From an uncultured Alphaproteobacteria bacterium (GTDB lineage Bacteria; Pseudomonadota; Alphaproteobacteria; RF32; CAG-239): a DNA stretch of 12,280 bases. The notes beneath the pieces were generated by a model. It saw only the letters and a program-made list of their open reading frames with translations, searched no databases and had not been told where the DNA came from. This document shows positions 7,019 to 12,280 of the stretch, piece by piece (the first letter of the stretch is position 1; each line of letters starts with the position of its first letter). Made by a program: the position numbers and the translations under genes. Location of the stretch: NCBI GenBank assembly GCA_900551585.1, contig URWU01000019.1, positions 1 through 12,280 of the forward strand. Reading direction: 5' to 3'.

Positions 7019-7047
7019 AGAATAGCAAGCCGATAAATTTTTGACAA
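7019..7047 (-). promoter_or_regulatory. gapR promoter
   Basis: On the minus strand, TTGTCA (7047-7042) and TATTCT (7024-7019) are separated by 17 bases, with TGC preceding the -10 (extended -10). It lies about 38 bases upstream of the chosen gapR start, so transcription would begin downstream of the rejected longer start codon. Confidence 0.7.
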
Positions 7048-7150
7048 GCAAAATCTTTTCTGCGTAAATCTTGCCAAAATAAGATGTTTTTAACTTTTTT
7101 AGGTTTATATTGCAGACAATGAGTAATTTAAATATACGAAAGGTATAAAT

Positions 7151-8575
7151 ATGCCGCTGAAAACTAAAACTAAAATTCTAGCTACTATCGGACCGTCTTC
7201 TGCTACTAAAGAGCAGATTGAAAAGCTGATTGATGCCGGTGCCGATGCTTTCCGTGTTAACTTTAGCCACGGAACCCATGAGGAGCATAAAGAGCGTGTT
7301 GCCATCATTCGTAAGCTTGAGAAAGAAAAAGGCCGCTATATTTCTATTCTGGCAGATATGCAAGGTCCGAAGTTGCGTGTCGGAACCTTTATCGGTGCCG
7401 GTGTCGACTTGAAGGAAGGCCAGAAATTCCGTCTTGATTTGGATCCGGCTCCCGGCAATGACCAACGTGTCAACCTGCCGCATAAAGAAATTTTTGCCGC
7501 TTTGAAACCCGGCGACCGTCTGTTGTTAAATGACGGTAATATTGTTTTGAATGTTGATGACTGCGGTGCCGATTATGCTGATACGACTGTTGTCGTTCCG
7601 GGTTTTTTATCGGCTCATAAAGGTGTGAACCTGCCCAATACGCAATTGCCGATTTCTGCAATTACCGAAAAGGACCGCGAGGATTTAAAATTTGCTTTGA
7701 AACTCGGTGTTGACTGGATTGGCCTGTCTTTTGTTCAAACCGCAGAAGATGTCCGTGAAGCGCGCCGTTTAATCGGTGATAAAGCATGGCTGATTACCAA
7801 GCTGGAGAAACCGAGCGCCATTGACGAGCTGGAAGAGATTATCAAATTGTCGGACGCCGTCATGGTGGCCCGCGGTGATTTGGGTGTCGAATGCCCGATT
7901 TATACCGTTCCGGTTTTGCAAAAACGCATTGTGACCTGCTGCCGCAAATATGCCCGTCCGGTTATTGTGGCAACGCAAATGCTGGAATCGATGATTAATA
8001 ATCCGACTCCGACGCGAGCCGAGGTTTCCGATGTGGCAACGGCTGTTTATGACGGTGCCGATACGGTTATGCTGTCGGCCGAAACGGCAGCCGGAAAATA
8101 TCCGGTTGAAGCGGTTAAAATGATGAATAATATTATTCAGCAGGTTGAAGCCGACCCGTTGTTCTATACCCTGATGCAAAATTCGCGTCTGCATCCCTGC
8201 TGCGGCGGTGAAGCCGACTCAATTACTTTTGCGGCCAGCGAAATCGCCAATGTTTTGGAGAGCGTCTCGGCGATTATCACTTATTCGTCTTCCGGCTTTA
8301 CCACGCTGTTAACCGCCCGCGAACGTCCGAATCTGCCGATTTTGGCAATAACGCCCGATGTTGAAGTCGCGCGCCGCATGGCTCTCGTCTGGGGTGTTAA
8401 AAGCTTTATAAATAAAGAAAGCTTCAAGAGTTTTGATAAAGCTGAAAATGTTGCTATCAGAATAGCAACGGAAAACGGTTTTGCCGAATCGGGTGATCAT
8501 ATCATTATTACGGCCGGTTTCCCGCTTAATACCAAGGGACGGACTAATATGCTGCATACGGTCTATATTCCATAG
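7151..8575 (+). CDS. pyk: Pyruvate kinase
   Basis: The enzyme transfers phosphate from phosphoenolpyruvate to ADP in the last step of glycolysis. It is cytoplasmic and normally a homotetramer. The 474 residues fit the family and are complete. The N-terminal TKILATIGPSS (6-17) is followed by FRVNFSHG (34-41), carrying Arg35, Asn37 and Ser39 of the active site. Catalytic Lys217 and metal ligand Glu219 are in ITKLEKP (215-221). MVARGDLGVE (238-247) and ATQMLESM with PTPTRAEVSDVATAVYDG (274-302) complete the barrel, and MLSAETAAGKYP (307-318) is also typical. The C-terminal allosteric-type domain is from about 350. GAAAGG (7138-7143) is the ribosome binding site. A plus-strand TATATT at 7106-7111 may be the -10 but lacks a clear -35. 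The gene stands alone and ends in a strong hairpin. Confidence 0.97.
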   Translation: MPLKTKTKILATIGPSSATKEQIEKLIDAGADAFRVNFSHGTHEEHKERVAIIRKLEKEKGRYISILADMQGPKLRVGTFIGAGVDLKEGQKFRLDLDPAPGNDQRVNLPHKEIFAALKPGDRLLLNDGNIVLNVDDCGADYADTTVVVPGFLSAHKGVNLPNTQLPISAITEKDREDLKFALKLGVDWIGLSFVQTAEDVREARRLIGDKAWLITKLEKPSAIDELEEIIKLSDAVMVARGDLGVECPIYTVPVLQKRIVTCCRKYARPVIVATQMLESMINNPTPTRAEVSDVATAVYDGADTVMLSAETAAGKYPVEAVKMMNNIIQQVEADPLFYTLMQNSRLHPCCGGEADSITFAASEIANVLESVSAIITYSSSGFTTLLTARERPNLPILAITPDVEVARRMALVWGVKSFINKESFKSFDKAENVAIRIATENGFAESGDHIIITAGFPLNTKGRTNMLHTVYIP

Positions 8576-8596
8576 CAAAGTTGTGGCAATATGTAT

Positions 8597-8635
8597 AAAA
8601 AATACGCCGATGGATTCCATACGGCGTATTTTTTT
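8597..8635 (+). terminator. Rho-independent terminator of pyk
   Basis: ATACGCCG (8602-8609) pairs with CGGCGTAT (8622-8629). The inner ATGGA/TCCAT extends the stem with one bulged base. A T-run (8629-8635) follows, and an A-run precedes it, so it may also work on the minus strand. Confidence 0.9.
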
Positions 8636-8654
8636 CTTGGAGTTTAATCGGGCG

Positions 8655-8681
8655 AAAAAAAACCCGCCTGAAAACAGCGGG
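8655..8681 (-). terminator. Rho-independent terminator of rpmJ
   Basis: On the minus strand, CCCGCTG (8681-8675), a TTTT loop and CAGGCGGG (8670-8663, one bulged G) form the stem, followed by eight T (8662-8655). It lies 34 bases past the rpmJ stop and faces the pyk terminator. Confidence 0.88.
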
Positions 8682-8714
8682 CTTTAATCTTTTACTAAAA
8701 CGATATTCAACAGA

Positions 8715-8840
8715 TTATCCCTGGCGAGCTTTGAGCTTCGGGTTTTTCTTATTGATAACATAGACGCGGCCTTTACGACGAACGATTTTGCAGTTCTTGT
8801 CGCGTACTTTTTTAGTTTTCAATGAGCTGTAAACTTTCAT
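8715..8840 (-). CDS. rpmJ: Ribosomal protein L36 (bL36), zinc-free alphaproteobacterial form
   Basis: This 41-residue basic protein of the large ribosomal subunit begins MKVYSSLKTKK and ends NPKLKARQG, with CKIVRRKGRVYVINKKNP in between, matching the L36 family. The zinc-binding form has three Cys and one His. Here only Cys17 remains, and the later positions are occupied by residues such as Ile-Asn-Lys, so zinc cannot be bound. The extra residues near the N-terminus are typical of alphaproteobacterial L36. AAGGAA lies nine bases upstream of the start. It is monocistronic, away from the main ribosomal operons, as is usual for this form. Confidence 0.96.
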   Translation of the reverse strand: MKVYSSLKTKKVRDKNCKIVRRKGRVYVINKKNPKLKARQG

Positions 8841-8870
8841 TTTTTTTCCTTTTCATAAACAGTTGACCGC

Positions 8871-8899
8871 AACTTATGATAAATCTCCGCCTTTGTCAA
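8871..8899 (-). promoter_or_regulatory. rpmJ promoter
   Basis: On the minus strand a consensus -35, TTGACA (8899-8894), is followed after 17 bases by TAAGTT (8876-8871), which keeps the most conserved -10 bases. The short inverted repeat AGTTG-4-CAACT (8861-8874) overlaps the -10 and the expected transcription start. It could be a leader hairpin or an operator. Confidence 0.6.
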
Positions 8900-8938
8900 C
8901 CATAATTTATATATCCATGGTAAAAAAGTAAGATAACT

Positions 8939-8966
8939 TTTGCATTTTGCGGCGTTTTTTTATAAA
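8939..8966 (+). promoter_or_regulatory. Candidate promoter of the secreted-protein gene
   Basis: TTTGCA (8939-8944) and TATAAA (8961-8966) are separated by 16 bases, about 33 bases upstream of the ATG at 9000. The nearest neighbour, rpmJ, is divergent, so this gene needs its own promoter here. Confidence 0.5.
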
Positions 8967-8999
8967 CTCAGGCCAATATCTTAAATCATGGAGATTTTA

Positions 9000-9647
9000 A
9001 TGTTCAAAAAACTGCTCATCTCAGCTCTTGTCGTTTTGTTTCAGGTGACTCCTGCCGCGGCGCAAATGTCATATCTTGATGAAATGCGGGCTCTCGGAAC
9101 TGTTGCCGGCCAGGGAATGGCCTGCAGAGCTTCGCTTTATGACAAATATGAGATGTTGGCGCGGGCAATTATGCTGACCAAAGCTCCGAATCAGAAAGTT
9201 CTTCAGGACGGGATTTATGCTTATAATTCTGCCAAGGCCGATACTTATTTGGCCAAACAGCGCGACGGCGGTTATTTATGCGGCGAAATTATCAATCTCT
9301 TCAACCGGCAGGAAATTTTTCAGATTACGCTTTATGAAGACGGAACGCTGAAAATGCCGGACGGTAAAATTATTACGCCGAAGAATCCTTATGACGCCAA
9401 GCAGATTTATAAGCGCAACGACAAAATGCAGAATAATCTGCAGGAAGTCTATGCCGGCAGTGTTGAAAAAGCGCAAAGCAAAATGCAGGCTGCCAAAGTT
9501 GAGCCGCCCGCCGCAGATTTTGATCCCAACCGGCCTTTAGTCTTGCAGGCCGAGCCGGCTGACGGGCGCCGGGTTCGTCAGGTTCCGGTCGCCAATGATG
9601 TTCCGCCATCGACAATCGGCCATATTTCGCGCCGTTCTTCCCGTTGA
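9000..9647 (+). CDS. Secreted/periplasmic protein of unknown function
   Basis: This 215-residue protein has a clear Sec signal peptide: MFKK, a hydrophobic core LLISALVVLFQV, then TPAAA|Q with likely signal peptidase I cleavage after residue 21. It is therefore periplasmic or exported. I do not recognise the family. The mature part has only two cysteines, Cys42 (QGMACRAS) and Cys94 (GGYLCGEI), which could form a disulfide. Residues 30-110 look helical and folded. Residues 165-215 are rich in Pro, Ala and Arg and probably disordered, ending RRSSR. I chose ATG 9000 over the in-frame ATG 8988 because GGAG (8990-8993) is six bases from 9000, and the longer form would put Glu ahead of the signal peptide. 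Its stop is followed by a weak hairpin and then the ettA promoter. Confidence 0.8.
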   Translation: MFKKLLISALVVLFQVTPAAAQMSYLDEMRALGTVAGQGMACRASLYDKYEMLARAIMLTKAPNQKVLQDGIYAYNSAKADTYLAKQRDGGYLCGEIINLFNRQEIFQITLYEDGTLKMPDGKIITPKNPYDAKQIYKRNDKMQNNLQEVYAGSVEKAQSKMQAAKVEPPAADFDPNRPLVLQAEPADGRRVRQVPVANDVPPSTIGHISRRSSR

Positions 9648-9669
9648 TAAAAGCCCGAAAATTCGCGGC

Positions 9670-9697
9670 TTGCATAATTGCAATTTGCCTGTATACT
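9670..9697 (+). promoter_or_regulatory. ettA promoter with inverted repeat over the -35
   Basis: TTGCAT (9670-9675), a 16-base spacer and TATACT (9692-9697) make a good promoter 35 bases upstream of ettA. The -35 lies in the perfect inverted repeat TTGCA-TAAT-TGCAA (9670-9683), a possible operator. Confidence 0.6.
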
Positions 9698-9731
9698 CAA
9701 CGCCAGTTAATTTAATCAGATGGAGATAGGA

Positions 9732-11411
9732 ATGCCTGCGTATCAATATGTATATGTAATGCAAAATTTAACCAAAGTTTTTCCCGGCGGCAAAGAGCTG
9801 TTTAAGGGGATTACCCTGTCGTTTCTGCCCGGCGCCAAAATCGGCGTTCTGGGTGTGAACGGTGCCGGTAAATCTACCTTATTGAAAATTATGGCCGGGG
9901 TCGACAAAGATTTCAACGGCGAAGCTTGGGCTGCCGAGGGTGTTAATGTCGGTTATCTGGAGCAGGAGCCCAAACTTGATCCGTCTAAAAACGTGATGGA
10001 AAATATTATGGACGGTCTCGGAGAAACCCGTGATTTGTTAAAGCGTTTTGAAGAAGTCTCGATGAAATTCGGCGAAGAAATGACTGATGATGAGATGAAC
10101 GCTCTGATTGACGAACAGGCCGAGCTGCAGGAAAAAATTGATGCCTGCAACGGTTGGGATTTGGAACGGACCATTGAAATTGCCATGGATGCTTTGCGTT
10201 GTCCGCCGGCTGATGCCGATGTTACCAAACTCTCGGGCGGTGAAAGACGCCGTGTGGCTTTGTGCCGTTTGCTGCTGCAAAAACCGGATATGCTGCTTCT
10301 TGACGAGCCGACCAACCACTTGGATGCCGAATCGGTAGCCTGGCTGGAAAAACACCTGCAGGAATATAAGGGAACCGTTGTTATGGTTACCCACGACCGT
10401 TACTTCCTTGATAATGTAACCGGTTGGATTTTGGAACTTGACCGCGGTCAGGGTATTCCTTATGAAGGAAACTATTCTTCGTGGCTGTCACAAAAGCAAA
10501 AACGCCTGGAGCAGGAAGCCCGTGAAGAATCTGCTCGTCAGAAAACTTTGGCCAACGAGTTGGAATGGATTCAGAAAAATCCCAAAGCCCGTCAGGCAAA
10601 ATCCAAAGCCCGTATTAATGCTTATGACGAGTTGCTGAATGCCGCTACCAAAGATAAAATTACGCAGGCTTATATTAATATTCCGATGAATGAGCGTTTG
10701 GGCGATTTGGTGATTGAAGCCAATAACATTTCCAAAGCTTATGGTGAAAAAGTATTGATTGACGATTTGTCTTTCAAAATTCCCAAGGGAGCGATTGTCG
10801 GTATTATCGGTCCGAACGGCGCCGGAAAAACCACTTTGTTCCGTATGATTACCGGACAGGAACAGCCTGACAACGGTACAATCCGCATCGGTGATACGGT
10901 TGAACTCGGTTATGTTGACCAATCCAGAGACAGCCTTAATCCGGATAAGAATGTTTGGGAAGAAATTTCTGACGGTCTGGATATGCTGGAACTGGGCAAA
11001 AAGACAATTCCGTCGCGCGCTTATGTCGGCCAGTTCAATTTTAAGGGCGGTGACCAGCAGAAAAAAGTCGGCCAGTTGTCCGGTGGTGAACGCAACCGCG
11101 TCCATATGGCAAAAATGCTCAAAAAAGGCGGCAATGTTATCCTGCTTGATGAGCCGACCAACGATTTGGACGTTGATACCCTGCGCTCGCTGGAAGAAGG
11201 TATCATGGCTTATCCCGGCTGTGTTCTGGTAACCTCGCATGACCGCTGGTTTTTAGACCGTCTGGCCACGCATATTTTGGCTTATGAAGGTGAAGGCCAT
11301 GTCGAATGGTTTGAAGGTAACTTTGAAGAATATGAAAAAGACAAGCGCCGCCGTCTCGGTGATGAAGCCTGTAATCCGCATAGGATGCGCTTTAAGTCAC
11401 TGACACGGTAG
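9732..11411 (+). CDS. ettA: Energy-dependent translational throttle protein EttA (ABC-F ATPase)
   Basis: This ABC-F protein binds the ribosomal E site and, in E. coli, gates the first elongation steps according to ADP/ATP level. It has 559 residues, close to E. coli EttA, with no membrane segments. The first ATPase cassette has Walker A GVNGAGKST (41-49), signature LSGGE (167-171) and Walker B LLLDEPTNHLD (188-198), with an arm insertion around 83-135. The tRNA-contacting linker spans about 250-320 and contains RQAKSKARI. The second cassette has GPNGAGKTT (360-368), LSGGE (449-453) and ILLDEPTNDLD (470-480). The N-terminus MPAYQYVYVM and the early sequence SFLPGAKIGVLG support EttA over Uup or other ABC-F types. 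The start is ATG 9732, with GGAG six bases upstream, rather than the in-frame ATG 9720. The C-terminus looks natural, so the repeats after it did not truncate the gene. Confidence 0.96.
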   Translation: MPAYQYVYVMQNLTKVFPGGKELFKGITLSFLPGAKIGVLGVNGAGKSTLLKIMAGVDKDFNGEAWAAEGVNVGYLEQEPKLDPSKNVMENIMDGLGETRDLLKRFEEVSMKFGEEMTDDEMNALIDEQAELQEKIDACNGWDLERTIEIAMDALRCPPADADVTKLSGGERRRVALCRLLLQKPDMLLLDEPTNHLDAESVAWLEKHLQEYKGTVVMVTHDRYFLDNVTGWILELDRGQGIPYEGNYSSWLSQKQKRLEQEAREESARQKTLANELEWIQKNPKARQAKSKARINAYDELLNAATKDKITQAYINIPMNERLGDLVIEANNISKAYGEKVLIDDLSFKIPKGAIVGIIGPNGAGKTTLFRMITGQEQPDNGTIRIGDTVELGYVDQSRDSLNPDKNVWEEISDGLDMLELGKKTIPSRAYVGQFNFKGGDQQKKVGQLSGGERNRVHMAKMLKKGGNVILLDEPTNDLDVDTLRSLEEGIMAYPGCVLVTSHDRWFLDRLATHILAYEGEGHVEWFEGNFEEYEKDKRRRLGDEACNPHRMRFKSLTR

Positions 11412-11417
11412 CGATAA

Positions 11418-11546
11418 GATAGAATTCGCTCTGTGGGTAACTAATACAGATTTTGCGGGCTGAAAGTTTCCTCACGTACGGGTAGTGTACGCTCCGGTAC
11501 TTTCACCCTGAAATCTTATTATTTCCCTCACATATCGAATTCTATC
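11418..11546. repeat. 129-bp imperfect inverted repeat (long hairpin), possible MITE-like or structured element
   Basis: The outer arms GATAGAATTCG (11418-11428) and CGAATTCTATC (11536-11546) are perfect 11-bp complements. Further in, TGAAAGT (11461-11467) pairs with ACTTTCA (11499-11505), and CGTAC (11475-11479) pairs with GTACG (11487-11491) around a seven-base loop. All three pairs share nearly the same centre (11482-11483), so the whole stretch can fold as one hairpin with internal loops. There is also a short direct-repeat theme, TTTCCTCACGTA and TTTCCCTCACATA. It contains no ORF and sits six bases past the ettA stop. It could be a non-autonomous mobile element, a dispersed extragenic palindrome or an RNA 3'-end structure. 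Confidence 0.8.
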
Positions 11547-11569
11547 CGCTCTCGTTCTTATATATTTTT

Positions 11570-11609
11570 GTCATTGCGAGGAGGACATTTATGTCTGACG
11601 CGGCAATCT
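11570..11609. repeat. REP-like palindromic element
   Basis: The stretch opens GTCATTGCGAGGAG and closes with GACGCGGCAATCT, so ATTGC (11573-11577) and GCAAT near 11603-11607 form the outer pair. Inside, GACAT-TT-ATGTC (11584-11595) is a second perfect hairpin. From memory, CATTGCGAGGAG...GCAATC palindromes recur between genes in many bacterial genomes. This copy has an unusual central hairpin. No coding potential is seen. Confidence 0.6.
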
Positions 11610-11614
11610 AAATG

Positions 11615-11653
11615 AAAAAAGAGATAGTCTTAAATGACTATCTCCTTTTTTTT
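11615..11653. terminator. Bidirectional terminator between ettA and the last gene
   Basis: GAGATAGTC (11621-11629) and GACTATCTC (11636-11644) form a perfect 9-bp stem around a six-base loop, with an A-run (11615-11620) and a T-run (11646-11653). The minus-strand gene's stop codon TAA lies inside the loop and its last codons form one arm, so coding sequence and terminator overlap. Confidence 0.92.
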
Positions 11654-12232
11654 GTAGCGTCTGGCAGAACTGCGGTATTTATCGCAGACATCTTGGATTT
11701 TTGAAAAAGTTGAGTGTCCTATCCAATACCATGAGTTGCCCTTTTGTCCCATTTTGCCGCCGAACCGAGCTTTTAACAAAGAACAGATTTTCCAGCAGCC
11801 GACATAAGCGACCCTTGGTCCGTTGGGGAGTCCGTAATTGATGTCATCGGAAATTTTACGGCCGATTTCAAGAATCATTTGGCTTAAATCTTGCGGCGGA
11901 ATGCGGATGATATAATTCTTTTTTTCCTGCCGGATAAGTTTGTTGATTTGTTCAATGCTTGCAAAACCAAGCCAAAACCACCAATGCTCGATGATATCAA
12001 TCCGGCCGCCGAATTTTTCTTTTAAATGATTGCATTGTTTGAATGTTCCGATATAGCAAGTCGGATTTTCCCGCCCTGAAGTGATAATCACGCCAAAAGC
12101 CCTTTGGGCACAAATATGCGGGATAACTTCATCTATATCGTCGCGCCGGTCAAAAGGCCTGATTTTTTTGTGCCATTCAAAATATGCATTCGCAACGTCG
12201 CTTAAGATTTTTTCTTTATGTTTTTCTTCCAT
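11630..12232 (-). CDS. Unrecognised protein with two tandem Trp/Gly-rich domains
   Basis: This 200-residue protein has no signal peptide or membrane segment. I do not recognise a known family. It consists of two related units 83 residues apart. Residues 60-89 align without gaps to 143-172, sharing Tyr60/143, Gly62/145, Lys65/148, Cys67/150, Leu70/153, Lys71/154, Phe74/157, GlyGly75-76/158-159, Trp85/168, Trp87/170 and Gly89/172, so 12 of 30 are identical. The core pattern is Y-x-G-x-x-K-x-C-x-x-L-K-x-x-F-G-G, then W-x-W-x-G. Residues 1-30 and the Lys/Arg-rich tail (186-196) lie outside the units. The basic charge and aromatic residues could suit nucleic-acid binding, but that is a guess. No ribosome binding site is seen in the 17 genomic bases upstream, and the frame is open back to the adapter, so the true start may lie off the contig. 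Confidence 0.7.
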   Translation of the reverse strand: MEEKHKEKILSDVANAYFEWHKKIRPFDRRDDIDEVIPHICAQRAFGVIITSGRENPTCYIGTFKQCNHLKEKFGGRIDIIEHWWFWLGFASIEQINKLIRQEKKNYIIRIPPQDLSQMILEIGRKISDDINYGLPNGPRVAYVGCWKICSLLKARFGGKMGQKGNSWYWIGHSTFSKIQDVCDKYRSSARRYKKKEIVI

Positions 12233-12249
12233 GATAATAATATTTAAAA

Positions 12250-12280
12250 CTGTCTCTTATACACATCTGACGCTGCCGAC
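12250..12280 (-). other. Sequencing adapter (Nextera/Tn5 mosaic end), not genomic
   Basis: Positions 12250-12268 are the reverse complement of the 19-bp Tn5 mosaic end, and 12269-12280 match the adjoining part of the Nextera read-1 adapter. Genomic sequence ends at about 12249. Confidence 0.97.

Noticed and set aside
6982..7077. 32-residue N-terminal extension of gapR
   Set aside because: It would span the gapR promoter and lacks a ribosome binding site. AGGAG precedes ATG 6981, and the family starts there.
8988..8999. In-frame ATG upstream of the secreted-protein start
   Set aside because: GGAG at 8990-8993 overlaps this ATG and is correctly spaced for ATG 9000, which begins a normal signal peptide.
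9651..9671. Hairpin AAGCCCGAA/TTCGCGGCTT after the secreted-protein gene as a terminator
   Set aside because: The stem has a bulged C and there is no T-run after it, so it is at best a weak terminator. It is not listed as a feature.
9720..9731. In-frame ATG upstream of the ettA start
   Set aside because: The ribosome binding site GGAG (9722-9725) lies inside this extension and serves ATG 9732. Known EttA proteins start at the equivalent of 9732.
10488..11240. 250-codon minus-strand frame inside ettA
   Set aside because: It lies opposite the conserved second ATPase cassette of ettA and shows no recognisable motif or ribosome binding site. It is a shadow of the coding strand.
29..12249. CRISPR arrays, tRNA or rRNA genes, IS transposases, phage genes
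   Set aside because: I read both strands and found no regularly spaced repeats, tRNA-like cloverleaf, rRNA segment, transposase or phage motif. The only repeats are those after ettA.

Overview
The window reads as one complete assembled contig from an alphaproteobacterium of moderate GC content. Both ends are Nextera/Tn5 library adapter (1-28 and 12250-12280), so the biological sequence is about 29-12249, and the genes at either edge may be cut. The alphaproteobacterial call rests on four things: a GapR/DUF2312 nucleoid protein, a three-gene transhydrogenase of the Rhodospirillum type, a 41-residue L36 lacking the zinc cysteines, and the overall gene style. An uncultured host-associated lineage is plausible given the LRR protein, but that is inference.

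Layout. At 29-794 (+) the 3' end of an unknown gene is coupled to a small polytopic membrane protein with a HETMH zinc-protease motif. Its stop codon abuts the stop of a convergent 602-residue LRR protein (795-2603, -). Next on the minus strand is the proton-translocating NAD(P) transhydrogenase operon pntAA-pntAB-pntB (5516 to 2723), with overlapping genes and a strong terminator. Divergent from it is a pair of half-size chromate-transporter genes (5605-6677, +), which share a two-way terminator with convergent gapR (6721-6981, -). Pyruvate kinase (7151-8575, +) runs towards rpmJ (8715-8840, -), with one hairpin terminator for each. Then come a secreted protein of unknown function (9000-9647, +) and the ABC-F translation factor EttA (9732-11411, +). 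The 218 bases after ettA hold a 129-bp imperfect inverted repeat, a REP-like palindrome and a two-way terminator. The last gene (11630-12232, -) encodes an unrecognised protein made of two copies of a Trp/Gly-rich domain of about 83 residues.

Most of the window is core metabolism and translation: NADPH supply by Pnt, glycolytic ATP and pyruvate by Pyk, L36, EttA and GapR. No phage, IS transposase, CRISPR array, tRNA or rRNA is visible. The accessory content worth attention is the LRR protein, the membrane metalloprotease-like protein, the duplicated-domain protein and the repeat cluster after ettA. One unusual point in a core gene set is that both known positions of the membrane histidine in the Pnt proton path appear to be occupied by non-histidine residues.
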